Part shown: one piece after another, positions 8,305 to 16,449 of the stretch | Layout: each line of letters opens with the position of its first letter | Numbering within the stretch: position 1 is the stretch's first letter | Assembly: GCA_022819645.1 (NCBI GenBank) | Contig: JAJEGU010000033.1 | Location: 1-64,000, forward strand | Length of the DNA: 64,000 bases | Reading direction: 5' to 3' | From: Pseudomonadales bacterium | GTDB lineage: Bacteria > Pseudomonadota > Gammaproteobacteria > Pseudomonadales > Pseudohongiellaceae | Notes under the pieces: generated by a model | Told to the model about the DNA's origin: nothing | Databases searched by the model: none | The model's input: only the letters and a program-made list of their open reading frames with translations | Position numbers and translations under genes: made by a program

Positions 8305-8679
8305 ATGCGGGTTGTTGTTACTGTTGTACTTGTAATTTTTTTTCTTGGCGGTTGTACGAGTTCCGACCCATTCGATGATAGTGGATTGATTGTAGACATG
8401 AAGAATGTTGATTATCGTGCCTATCGGAACGATGTAGCAGACTGCAATACATATGCCGATCAGGTTAGCATCGGTGCCAATGCTGCGGCTGGAACAGTTG
8501 GCGGCGGTATTGCTTATGCAGTGATTGGCGCAATTGTCGGCGACTCTGATACTGCGGAACGCCTTGCCGGGGCCGGTGCTGTTCTCGGCGCGGCAGAAGG
8601 TGCGGCAAATGGCTATAAAGAGCAGGAAACTGTGCTTCGGAATTGTTTACGCGAACGTGGATACAAAGTGTTTAACTGA
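8305..8679 (+). CDS. glycine-zipper lipoprotein
   Basis: A 124-residue protein with a classic lipobox (FFLGGC, Cys near residue 17), followed by a soluble stretch and a glycine-zipper segment (residues ~56-98, with GTVGGGIAYAVIGAIVGD and AGAGAVLGAAEGAANGY). It ends in the conserved-looking VLRNCLRERGYKVF. Glycine-zipper lipoproteins are common in proteobacterial envelopes and often oligomerise or associate with membranes. A strong ribosome-binding site (GGAGG) lies 9 bases before the ATG. A MITE-1 copy sits directly upstream and a MITE-2 copy begins 24 bases after the stop. Confidence 0.75.
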   Translation: MRVVVTVVLVIFFLGGCTSSDPFDDSGLIVDMKNVDYRAYRNDVADCNTYADQVSIGANAAAGTVGGGIAYAVIGAIVGDSDTAERLAGAGAVLGAAEGAANGYKEQETVLRNCLRERGYKVFN

Positions 8680-8702
8680 GTAAGAAAACTAGTGTCGGTG
8701 GT

Positions 8703-8869
8703 CTAGGAGCCTGCGCCGTAGGAATTCACGGCTGCAAATCCGCTCTCATCCGCGCCCCTGGCCGCTCGATTTCGTTAAATATCGACCAATATTCGCCTCA
8801 ATCGACCGGCCAGCGGCGCGACGATAGCGAATTTTCGCTTTCGCGAATTCCTACGGCGCAGGCTCCTAG
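8703..8869 (-). mobile_element. MITE-2 copy 1 (159-bp core, CTAG target duplications)
   Basis: The core 8707-8865 is exactly 159 bp with 21-bp inverted ends GAGCCTGCGCCGTAGGAATTC / GAATTCCTACGGCGCAGGCTC. It is bounded by CTAG at 8703-8706 and 8866-8869. A second, inner inverted repeat lets the whole element fold into one long hairpin. It is inserted in the last codons of the neighbouring nuclease-like gene and is inverted relative to the copies at 9900 and 57290. Confidence 0.9.
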
Positions 8870-9490
8870 GCATTGCCGATTCTCCTGGTCGTTGCGATAG
8901 CGCAAGCGTCCGATTTCCATGAACTTGGACAGAGGCAGCATTCTGCGCTCGTTTCGTCCTTTGCTCCCTGGGCGGTTTAACTCGCGGTCCACATCGCTTC
9001 GGTTTGCTTCCCAGATTTCCAGTATTTCAAATTCACGGGTCATTACGGCCAACAGGGCGACATCCCATTCCTTGTTGTTCAGTGTCCCGGTCATGTTTGA
9101 CTTCCATCGTCCCTTCTCGTCCAGAGACAAGCAGCGGGCCTTGATCTGATAGCGGCGTTGCGACTGATCTGTCGCGTCGTAACCCGGACTCCTCGCTTCG
9201 GCGAGTTTCAGATTCAACAGGCGGGCCACTTCATATTCACCAATCTCCCCGGTGATACCGAGAGGCTTCCCCGTCAGGCGATAGAATTGAGCGGCCAGCG
9301 GCTTTATCCGGGCCAAAACGTCTTCGATGGTCATGTTGGCGGGGTCGTAATCAGGGAAGGCTTTGTAGAATTTCTCCATGTGGCCGCTCTTGCGCATGAA
9401 CTCTTCCACGTCATCCAGCCGTGCTGTGAGACAGTCTTCCATACCGCAGCTCCTAGCCCAAGCGCGAAGGCGTGATTCGTAGGCGGTCAT
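8798..9490 (-). CDS. DUF6998-like putative PD-(D/E)XK nuclease, C-terminus rewritten by MITE-2
   Basis: A 230-residue protein. Residues ~75-115 carry GITGEIGEYEVARLLNL, GYDATD and RYQIKARC. The E...D...QxK arrangement is typical of a PD-(D/E)XK nuclease core and resembles the DUF6998 family as I recall it. The N-terminal ~70 residues are charged and helical. Translation continues into MITE-2, so the final ~24 residues (from CLGACAVG) are element-encoded. Removing the element plus one CTAG gives the short original tail LDHRH and a stop at 8689-8691. The start overlaps the upstream membrane gene by ATGA, indicating a coupled two-gene unit. Possible defence or DNA-damage role; unproven. Confidence 0.6.
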   Translation of the reverse strand: MTAYESRLRAWARSCGMEDCLTARLDDVEEFMRKSGHMEKFYKAFPDYDPANMTIEDVLARIKPLAAQFYRLTGKPLGITGEIGEYEVARLLNLKLAEARSPGYDATDQSQRRYQIKARCLSLDEKGRWKSNMTGTLNNKEWDVALLAVMTREFEILEIWEANRSDVDRELNRPGSKGRNERRMLPLSKFMEIGRLRYRNDQENRQCLGACAVGIRESENSLSSRRWPVD

Positions 9491-9885
9491 GTGTCCCCGC
9501 GCTCAATCATTTGGTGCAATTCTTCCATTTTCGATTCCACCAGCGTACGGACTCCAGAAACTTCTTTTAACTGCTGCTCAAATTCCTTCATGTACTTGTC
9601 CTCGTCGGCTTTCAATTCTTTGGTTGCCTTGCGAGCGGACGCTTCCGCTTTCGCCAGACGATGGTTGAGGTACTTGTCTACGCCTAATACCAGGCACAGG
9701 CAAATCACGAAAACCGAGAGCAGATAAAGGGCTCTGCCGGAAACGCTTCTGTCTTCCGCCAGCGACGAAAGCATCAGAATCCCATCAACGATGAGTTGCA
9801 GCATCCAGAAACACACCGCGATGGTAATCATGGTAATGAGCATATTCGTAAGCCACAGGCCAAATCGCTCGTCAGTGAATCGCAA
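9487..9885 (-). pseudogene. 2-TM coiled-coil membrane protein, 5' end separated by MITE-2
   Basis: The longest readable frame (132 residues, TTG at 9883-9885) has two hydrophobic segments (about residues 10-40 and 53-68), then a charged coiled coil (HRLAKAEASARKATKELK onward) to the C-terminus. The frame is open upstream into MITE-2 with no native ATG and no good ribosome-binding site. If the 159-bp element plus one CTAG is removed, this frame joins exactly to an upstream fragment ending MREWAVD, giving MREWAVDLGLGDLLRF. The gene was therefore interrupted near its start. A shortened product from an internal start is possible. The ATGA overlap couples it to the nuclease-like gene. Confidence 0.65.
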
Positions 9886-9899
9886 CAGGTCGCCAAGCC

Positions 9900-10066
9900 C
9901 TAGGAGCCTGCGCCGTAGGAATTCGCGAAAGCGAAAATTCGCTATCGCCGCGCCCCTGGCCGGTCGATTGAGGCGAATATTGGTGGATATGCAACGAAAT
10001 CGAGTGGCCAGGGGCGTGGATGAGAGCGGATTTGCAGCCGTGAATTCCTACGGCGCAGGCTCCTAG
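9900..10066 (+). mobile_element. MITE-2 copy 2 interrupting the membrane-protein gene
   Basis: The core 9904-10062 is 159 bp, with the same 21-bp inverted ends as copy 1, flanked by CTAG at 9900-9903 and 10063-10066. Same orientation as the copy at 57290 and inverted relative to copy 1. The insertion adds 163 bp (not a multiple of three), so it breaks the frame of the host gene. Confidence 0.9.
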
Positions 10067-10165
10067 GTCCACCGCCCACTCCCGCATGATGTCTATAACA
10101 ATCTCCCGAAAACTGGCGATGGTTTGTTGAAATGGGGCTTGGCAAAGCCAAAAGAACCGCGCCAT
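10067..10165 (-). pseudogene. 5' fragment of the MITE-interrupted membrane-protein gene
   Basis: The minus-strand frame starting at the ATG at 10165 encodes MARFFWLCQAPFQQTIASF then REIVIDIMREWAVD, and reaches the MITE boundary in the phase that is restored to the downstream gene when the element is removed. The chosen ATG is the nearest plausible one; the true start could lie elsewhere because a REP-B repeat begins about 30 bases upstream. Confidence 0.5.
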
Positions 10166-10195
10166 GAATGGCAAGCACGACCTGACAAGGGCTGT

Positions 10196-10333
10196 CACCC
10201 GGTCGGCGCAGCCTACGAAAAACATGCTTTTTGAGGGTCGAACGGCTCGACAAGGGCGAGGGCAAGCGTTTACGAAACGCAGCTTCGTGCGCAGTCCCGG
10301 GCTATACTCGACGGCTGGGCCGTCGAGACTGGG
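10196..10333 (+). repeat. REP-B repeat pair
   Basis: 10196-10268 matches 12658 onward (GGTCGGCGCAGCC.ACGAAAA, then CGAACGGCTCGACA). 10289-10333 contains CTCGACGGC/GCCGTCGAG (9-bp stem, 10307-10327) and resembles 23199-23247. It sits downstream of hppA and upstream of the interrupted membrane gene. Confidence 0.55.
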
Positions 10334-10389
10334 GTTAATCGAAACTACAGAACCCGCGCCAGGGACGGCAGGCACTCCACTACTAACCG

Positions 10390-12519
10390 CTACAACAAAA
10401 TCCCGCCGAAGTTGACGAAGAAAGGCGCAAACACCAGACTAAGGATCGCCGACAGCTTGATCAGAATATTCAACGACGGCCCGGAAGTATCCTTCAGCGG
10501 GTCGCCAACGGTATCCCCCACCACCGAAGCCTTGTGCTGCTCTGAACCCTTGCCGCCGAAATGGCCCGCCTCGATGAACTTCTTGGCGTTATCCCAGGCG
10601 CCGCCGCTGTTGGACGATGCAATCGCCAACACGCCGCCCGCCACCAGGGAACCGGCCAGAATTCCGGCCACCGCTTCCACGCCGAACAGGAATCCCGCCA
10701 GCAGGGGCGTTCCCATGATGAGAATCCCGGGAGCGATCATTTCCCGCAATGCCGCCCTGGTGGAAATCGCCACGCACTCGGCGTAATCCGGCTGACCGGT
10801 GCCTTCCATGATGCCGGGAATCGTCTGAAACTGCCGGCGCACCTCGGCGATCATGTCAAAGGCCGCCCGGCCGACGGATTTCATGGTCATGGCGGTGAAC
10901 AGGAAGGGCAGCACCGCGCCGATGAACAGGGAAGTGTAGACCAGCGGATCGAGCAGGCTCATGCTGATGGGCTCGCCGCGCAGGTTGGACGCCGCGGTGA
11001 TGAATGCCGCGAACAGCGCCAGGGAAGTCAGAATCGCCGCGCCGATGGCGAAACCCTTGCCGATGGCGGCGGTGGTGTTGCCGGCGGAATCGAGAATATC
11101 GGTGCGGCGGCGCACTTCCTTCGGCAGGCCCACCATCTCGGCGATGCCCCCGGCATTGTCCGCCACCGGTCCGTAGGCGTCGATCATCAGGGCGATGACC
11201 AGCGTGCCCAGCATGCCCAGGGAAGCAATGGCCACGCCGTACATGCCGGCGAGTTGCCAGGAAACGAAAATGCTCACCGCAATGCAGAGATAGGGAAGCA
11301 CCGTGCTGCGATAGCCCAGCGCCAGACCAAAGATGATATTGGTGGCGACGCCGGTTTCGCAGGATTTGGCCAGATCCTTGACCGGTTCGTAATTCTCGGA
11401 AGTGTAGTACCCGGTCAGCAGGCCCACCGCCAGGCCGGCCACCAGCCCCGACAGGAAACACCAGTACACGCCCAAGTTGGTGTATTCCTCGCCATTGAGC
11501 GTGAAGAATTCCGGCACCAGCAGCAGGGTGAAGAAATACATGATCGCCGCCATCAGCGCACTGGAAATGACCAGCAGTTTCATCAGCGCCGGGGCCACGT
11601 CGTCTTCGGTCTCGACGCCGACGACGAGCTTGGTGATGAAGCTCACCGGAATGCCCACGGCGCTGATCAGCACGGGATACAGCAGCGCATTGGGGTCCAT
11701 GGCGAAGACCACGGCGCTGATCACCATGGCGGCGCAGGTGCTTTCCGCGCAGGAGCCGAACAGGTCGGCGCCCATGCCGGCGACATCGCCCACATTGTCG
11801 CCGACGTTGTCTGCGATCACCGCGGGATTGCGCGGGTCATCCTCGGGGATGCCTTTTTCGACCTTGCCCACCAGGTCGGCGCCCACATCGGCGGCCTTGG
11901 TGAAAATGCCGCCGCCGACCCGGGCGAAAAGCGCGATGGTGGAGCCGCCGAGCCCGAAGCCGGCGATGACTTCCATCAGGATGTGGTTATTGTCCGGCCC
12001 CAGCCCCGACATCAACCGGGACATGACGACATAGATCACCACCAGCCCCAGCGTCGCCAGGCCCACCAGGGCGAAGCCCATGACCGCCCCGGAATCGATG
12101 GCCACATCGAAAGCGTTGGAAATATCCTTTTTGGCGGAGACCGTGGTGCGCGCATTGCCCTGGGTGGCGACTTTCATGCCGATATAGCCCGAGGCGATGG
12201 AAATGGCCGCGCCGAACAGAAACGCGATGGCGGTGTAGATGCCTTCGCGGTAGCCGGGGGTATGGGTGTCGTCGATGAGAACCGCGATGACCAGCGCAAA
12301 GGCCACCATGAAAATGGTCAGGACGCGGTACTCCTGTTTCAGGAACGCCATGGCGCCGCTGGCGATGGCGCCATGAATGAACTTCAGCCGCTTGCTGTCT
12401 TCTTCGTTCAGATCCAGGTCCAATGGGATGCTGACTACCTTTTTCATGTAGTACCAGGCGATCCCGAGTCCCATCAGGGACAACAAAGTGGTCACCACGA
12501 TGGTGAGTTGCGAAGCCAT
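10390..12519 (-). CDS. hppA: membrane-bound ion-translocating pyrophosphatase
   Basis: A 709-residue, multi-spanning (about 16 TM) M-PPase that couples pyrophosphate hydrolysis to cation export. Visible signatures are the substrate loop [18 protein letters not shown], then [17 protein letters not shown], and the C-terminal [14 protein letters not shown] with [12 protein letters not shown]. The residue that separates subclasses lies in [10 protein letters not shown]: Ala rather than Lys indicates the K+-dependent group, which includes Na+ pumps. The start is set at the ATG for MASQLTI at 12519; the longer frame adds a non-family peptide. Single gene, no operon partner seen. Confidence 0.93.
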   Translation of the reverse strand: MASQLTIVVTTLLSLMGLGIAWYYMKKVVSIPLDLDLNEEDSKRLKFIHGAIASGAMAFLKQEYRVLTIFMVAFALVIAVLIDDTHTPGYREGIYTAIAFLFGAAISIASGYIGMKVATQGNARTTVSAKKDISNAFDVAIDSGAVMGFALVGLATLGLVVIYVVMSRLMSGLGPDNNHILMEVIAGFGLGGSTIALFARVGGGIFTKAADVGADLVGKVEKGIPEDDPRNPAVIADNVGDNVGDVAGMGADLFGSCAESTCAAMVISAVVFAMDPNALLYPVLISAVGIPVSFITKLVVGVETEDDVAPALMKLLVISSALMAAIMYFFTLLLVPEFFTLNGEEYTNLGVYWCFLSGLVAGLAVGLLTGYYTSENYEPVKDLAKSCETGVATNIIFGLALGYRSTVLPYLCIAVSIFVSWQLAGMYGVAIASLGMLGTLVIALMIDAYGPVADNAGGIAEMVGLPKEVRRRTDILDSAGNTTAAIGKGFAIGAAILTSLALFAAFITAASNLRGEPISMSLLDPLVYTSLFIGAVLPFLFTAMTMKSVGRAAFDMIAEVRRQFQTIPGIMEGTGQPDYAECVAISTRAALREMIAPGILIMGTPLLAGFLFGVEAVAGILAGSLVAGGVLAIASSNSGGAWDNAKKFIEAGHFGGKGSEQHKASVVGDTVGDPLKDTSGPSLNILIKLSAILSLVFAPFFVNFGGILL

Positions 12520-12629
12520 GCGAAAGGTTCTCCCCGGTTGGCGGTCAAAGCCGCGCACTCTATCACAAGAGCGCAGGCAAAACAGCAGTTTGCCTCAAGA
12601 CAATCGTCAGTCCGCGATTCCCTCTCCCC

Positions 12630-12832
12630 GTCATTCTGCGCGAAGTCGCGGAGTGAGACCCGGTCGGCGCAGCCGACGAAAAGCAACGCTTCTCGATAAC
12701 CGAACGGCTCGACAGGAAGTCGAGGCCGGGGCTTGGCGAAACCACTGTAGCCGCGCCAGGGGAGGCATGCCCCCTCACACAGAGTCCCCAAAGAGGTTCT
12801 GCGACTACGCTTCGCTTCGCGCAGAATGACGG
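12630..12832. repeat. REP-A / REP-B / REP-A cluster upstream of hppA
   Basis: A REP-A unit at ~12630-12656 (GTCATTCTGCGCGAAGTCGC), a REP-B unit at 12658-12752 (GGTCGGCGCAGCCGACGAAA, then CGAACGGCTCGACAGGAAGT), and another REP-A unit at ~12795-12832. They fill most of the 356-base gap between hppA and the lipoprotein gene; no gene is seen there. Confidence 0.65.
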
Positions 12833-12875
12833 AGGGGGGCTTCGCTACGCGCACCAAAGAGCGGAAGAAGCGACT

Positions 12876-13535
12876 TCAGCAGGCGTTGATTTGCTCGAGG
12901 AGACCGTTGCGGCGAGCTTCGAGTTCCGCGATGGCGTCGGTTGCGGGCGGGTCAATCAGGTTGCCCGCGGCGTCGAGATTGTCTTCCTCGTAGCGGGCCT
13001 GTTCTTCAGTGAGCAGGGCAAGCAGTTGTTCGGAAACTTGCACCGCCTCGCGCAGGGTGTCGTTTTGGGCGGCGCCGGCCACAACCTGGGCCTGCAATTC
13101 CCTGATGCGGATTTCGAGTTCCTCGATGCGGGCAAGTTTTTGCTCGCGTTCGGCGGCGATGGCCGCAAGTCTTTCCTGTTCCTGCCGTTCCCGCTCAAGG
13201 GCGAGTTGTTCCCGCGCAAGCCGTTCCTGTTCGGCAGCTCGCTGGCGCTCTTCCTGCCGTTCCCGCTCGGCTTCGGCGCGTTGCCCGGCAAGTTCGGCCT
13301 GGCGCTGGAGTTCCTCCTGACGCTGCCGCTCGGCCTCGGCGATTCGCTGCGCCCGGGCCGCGGCTTCGGCGGCCTGCCGCCGACGCAACTGTTCTTCTTC
13401 GGTGGCCGCGGAAGCTTCGGGCGCGGCTTCGACCGGGCTTTCGGAAGTCGACGCGCAGGCCGCAAGCAGCAAGGGAAGCAAGGCGACCAGGGCATGTCGC
13501 CGCAATTCGAATACTCGGGAGAAACCGTTTGCCAT
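12876..13535 (-). CDS. coiled-coil lipoprotein
   Basis: A 219-residue protein beginning MANGFSRVFELRRHALVAL, with a lipobox LLLAAC and Cys near residue 29. An Ala/Pro/Glu spacer is followed by a long, highly charged coiled coil rich in Q, R, E and A (residues ~50-150), then a less repetitive C-terminal region with EVQVSEQLLALL-like leucine heptads. The start at 13535 is chosen because the frame upstream translates REP palindromes. Architecture resembles periplasmic scaffold lipoproteins; the low-complexity coiled coil prevents family assignment. Probably anchored in the inner or outer membrane. Confidence 0.7.
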   Translation of the reverse strand: MANGFSRVFELRRHALVALLPLLLAACASTSESPVEAAPEASAATEEEQLRRRQAAEAAARAQRIAEAERQRQEELQRQAELAGQRAEAERERQEERQRAAEQERLAREQLALERERQEQERLAAIAAEREQKLARIEELEIRIRELQAQVVAGAAQNDTLREAVQVSEQLLALLTEEQARYEEDNLDAAGNLIDPPATDAIAELEARRNGLLEQINAC

Positions 13536-13586
13536 GAGTTCAATCAAGCGCCCGCTTGAGACTGTGCCGACATTATAGCCCTTCCC

Positions 13587-13755
13587 GTCATTTTGCATAT
13601 CCCCGTTCCCCGTCATTCCGCGCGTAGTCGCGGAATCCCAGCCAGACTGCGCGAGATTCTGCGACTCCGCTACGCTGCGCGCAGAATGACGGGGTTGGTT
13701 GGCTACGCTATGCGCAGAATGACGGAGGTTGGTTTCGCTACGCGCGGAATCGCGG
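13587..13755. repeat. REP-A cluster (at least three units)
   Basis: Successive units: GTCATTCCGCGCGTAGTCGC; GATTCTGCGACTCCGCTACG with CGCGCAGAATGACGG; CTATGCGCAGAATGACGG; and CTACGCGCGGAATCGCGG. Adjacent inverted units form a BIME-like array filling the 295-base gap between two divergent genes. Confidence 0.75.
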
Positions 13756-13830
13756 CGGAGGCATGCCGGGAATTGACGCGGCGGGAGCGCATCTGATTCA
13801 ATTCGTGGCAATGCCTGGTGTGCTGAACCT

Positions 13831-15177
13831 ATGGGACAACACACAAGACGAAATCTCTTTTACACGTCGGAGCGCAAGACAGGATGGCCCCGCCTCTGGC
13901 CCTGGCTGCCGGCACTCGGTGTGCTTGCGGCGCCGGTATTGCTTTGCCTGCAATTTACCCCGCTGGTGGAGACGCGCCCGCAGTTGAGCCGGGCCGAGGC
14001 GGTTCGGATCGAAGGTCTGCTCCTTGACAGCGTGCCCGCGGACCCCGGCGTGGCGGGACTCCACGAGCTGCGCTGGAATCAGGAGGAACTGAATCTGCTC
14101 GGGCGCCACCTGCTGTCCCTGTCGCGCCTCAGCCCGGCCTGGGCGGCCAGGGTGGATTTGCGCGAGGACGCCCTGGGATTCGAAGTCAGCCGATCCCTGG
14201 GGACTGCCGTGCCCACCTACATGAACCTGCGCGGCGAAATCATCATCGACCAGGGGCGGCCCGCGCTGGGCAGCCTGCGCCTGGGCTACCTGCCCATCCC
14301 CTACATGCTGACCGGCTGGCTGGCGCCGGGCCAGGGGGAGGCGCTGGCCTCGGAAGACCCGCTGCAAGCCGAAGCGGCCCGCCTGCTGGCCAATGTGAAT
14401 CAACTCAGCCTGGATTCCGACGAAATCCGCATTCACCTGCACTGGGACCCGGAACTGCTGTCCCGGGCCGGCGACCAGGCGCGGCAATGGCTACTGTCGG
14501 AATCCGACCGCCAGCGCATTGTCGAGTATCATGCGGTCATCGGCGAGGTAGCCCGGGAGATTCCGCCGGATGAGCGGGCGATTCCCCTGAGCCGTTTGCT
14601 GGCCCCGCTATTCGGGGAAGCCAGGCGCAAATCCGCCGCGGGAAGCGACCCCATTGCGGAAAACCAGGCCCTGCTGCAAACCCTGGCGGTCTATGTAAAT
14701 GGCGAGGACATCGCCAGGCTGGTGGGGACGGAAGCCGCCGGCGCCGCGCCAGCGGCGCAGTTCGTCGAAGTGCGCCTGTTGCGGCGGCAGGATCTGGCCC
14801 AGCATCTGACTTCGATTGCCGCCATCACCGTCGCTCTCGGCCCGGAACTGGCGACGATGTTGTCAACCGCCAAGGAATCCTATGACGCCAGGCACCGATC
14901 CGGCTTCAGTTTTTCCGATCTTACCGCCAACAGCACCGGAGTCACCCTCGCCCGGCTCGCCACCCGGGACCGGGAAAGCGCCCTGGAATTGCAGCGCCGC
15001 ATGAGCGAATTGCAATCGGATTCCGATTACATGCCCGCGGTGGGCAGCAACCGGGACGGCCTGACCCAGGATGATTTCAGCGAGCTGTACCGGGACACCG
15101 GCAGCCTCGCTTACCGCCGGAGGGTCGCCGAAATCCAGCTTCTGATAGAATCCAGCCGCGTTTTTGCCGGTTTGTAG
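13831..15177 (+). CDS. membrane-anchored protein of unknown function
   Basis: A 448-residue protein with one N-terminal membrane segment (residues ~22-43, WPWLPALGVLAAPVLLCL) and a large, presumably periplasmic domain with several helical stretches and no cysteine-rich or catalytic motif I can name. A block NLRGEIIIDQGRPALGSLRLGY-like region near residues 130-152 looks like a beta hairpin. It is followed 30 bases later by a PLP enzyme gene on the same strand, but no functional link is evident. I do not recognise the family. Codon use and full openness across 1.3 kb support a real gene. Confidence 0.75.
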   Translation: MGQHTRRNLFYTSERKTGWPRLWPWLPALGVLAAPVLLCLQFTPLVETRPQLSRAEAVRIEGLLLDSVPADPGVAGLHELRWNQEELNLLGRHLLSLSRLSPAWAARVDLREDALGFEVSRSLGTAVPTYMNLRGEIIIDQGRPALGSLRLGYLPIPYMLTGWLAPGQGEALASEDPLQAEAARLLANVNQLSLDSDEIRIHLHWDPELLSRAGDQARQWLLSESDRQRIVEYHAVIGEVAREIPPDERAIPLSRLLAPLFGEARRKSAAGSDPIAENQALLQTLAVYVNGEDIARLVGTEAAGAAPAAQFVEVRLLRRQDLAQHLTSIAAITVALGPELATMLSTAKESYDARHRSGFSFSDLTANSTGVTLARLATRDRESALELQRRMSELQSDSDYMPAVGSNRDGLTQDDFSELYRDTGSLAYRRRVAEIQLLIESSRVFAGL

Positions 15178-15207
15178 GCGGCTCTGCCCGCTTCGGGATT
15201 CCTTGCC

Positions 15208-16449
15208 ATGCCATCCAAAGGCTTTACTACCCGTAATCTGCATTCGGACCGTGCGGGCGGCCCGGAACACGGCGTGCTGCACAAGCCGGTGCATCCCTCG
15301 GTGGCCTATGCCTACGATGACGCCCGGGAACTTGCCGAGGTCTTTCAGGGCAAGCGCCAGGGCTATGCCTATGGGCGTCAGGCGAACCCCACGGTCGCCG
15401 CGTTGCAGCAACGGATCAGCGCCATGGAAGACGGCAGGGCCAGTATCGCCTTCGCCACCGGCATGGCCGCCATCGCAGCAGTAACCCTGACCCTGCTCAA
15501 GGCCGGCGACCACCTGATTTCCAGCACTTTCCTGTTCGGCAACAGCAACAGCTTTTTCCGCACCCTGGAGCGGCTCGGCATCGCCGTCGATTTTGTTGAC
15601 GCTACCCGCGCCGGTGCGGTGGCGGAAAAAGTCCGCCCCGAAACCCGGCTGGTTTTCGTGGAAACCATCGCCAATCCGGTTGCCCAGGTCGCCGACCTCG
15701 AAGGCATCGGCGCCCTGTGCCGGAAACATGGGCTGCTCTATGTGGTGGACAACACCATGACTTCGCCCCATCTGTACCGGCCGAAAACCGCCGGCGCCGG
15801 TCTCGTGGTGAACTCGCTGACCAAGTGCATCGGCGGCCACGGCAATGCCCTGGGCGGCGCGGTCACCGATACCGGCTGTTTTGACTGGAGCGGCTTCCCC
15901 AACATTCTCGACCTCTACCGCAAAGGCGACAGCGGCGAATGGGGATTGCTGCAGGTGCGCAAGAAAGGCCTGCGGGACATGGGCGCCTCCCTGGCGCCGG
16001 AAGCCGCCCATACGCTGGCGGTGGGCTCGGAAACCCTGCCGCTGCGGATGGATCGGGCCTGCGCCAACGCCATGGCGCTCGCCGGACTGTGCGCGGCGCA
16101 CCCCGCGGTGGCGAAGGTGTACTATCCCGGCCTGCCGGACCACCCCCAGCACCAGCGCGCCGGCAAGCTGTTCAGCGCTTTCGGCGCGGTATTCAGTATC
16201 GATCTCGCGCCGGGCAGCGACTGTTTTGACTTCCTCAACAGCCTGGAAATCGTGCTGTCCTCGAGCAATCTCGGGGACACCCGCAGCCTCGGCATCCCCG
16301 TGGCCCACACGATCTATTTTGAAATGGGCCCCGAACGGCGCAAGGCCATGGGCATCGGCGAGTCGATGCTGCGCTTTTCCATCGGCATCGAAGACCAGGC
16401 CGACCTGCTCGCGGATTTCAGCCGGGCGCTGGACAGATTCCGGCCATGA
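15208..16449 (+). CDS. cystathionine gamma-synthase/lyase family PLP enzyme
   Basis: A 413-residue Cys/Met-metabolism PLP enzyme. The Schiff-base lysine lies in NSLTKCIGGHGNALGG (near residue 209). Other family marks are YGRQANPTVAAL, the phosphate-binding region SIAFATGMAAIAA, VDNTMTSPHL with the PLP-interacting Asp, and the C-terminal LRFSIGIED. Members perform gamma- or beta-replacement or elimination on sulfur amino acids; the exact reaction cannot be read. Its stop overlaps the Rieske gene start by ATGA, an unusual pairing suggesting co-production. Confidence 0.85.
   Translation: MPSKGFTTRNLHSDRAGGPEHGVLHKPVHPSVAYAYDDARELAEVFQGKRQGYAYGRQANPTVAALQQRISAMEDGRASIAFATGMAAIAAVTLTLLKAGDHLISSTFLFGNSNSFFRTLERLGIAVDFVDATRAGAVAEKVRPETRLVFVETIANPVAQVADLEGIGALCRKHGLLYVVDNTMTSPHLYRPKTAGAGLVVNSLTKCIGGHGNALGGAVTDTGCFDWSGFPNILDLYRKGDSGEWGLLQVRKKGLRDMGASLAPEAAHTLAVGSETLPLRMDRACANAMALAGLCAAHPAVAKVYYPGLPDHPQHQRAGKLFSAFGAVFSIDLAPGSDCFDFLNSLEIVLSSSNLGDTRSLGIPVAHTIYFEMGPERRKAMGIGESMLRFSIGIEDQADLLADFSRALDRFRP

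Noticed and set aside
8703..10066. Composite transposon formed by two inverted MITE-2 copies around the two-gene module
   Set aside because: Each copy has its own CTAG duplication and each interrupts or abuts a gene of the module, so they are independent insertions into a pre-existing locus, not ends of one mobile unit.
9872..10375. 167-codon minus-strand frame upstream of the membrane-protein gene
   Set aside because: It reads through a REP-B repeat, a short true gene fragment and the whole MITE-2. Only the fragment at 10067-10165 is considered genic.
10561..12699. 712-codon open frame on the plus strand
   Set aside because: It is the antisense shadow of hppA: His/Gln-rich low-quality translation, no motif, and the minus strand encodes a complete M-PPase.
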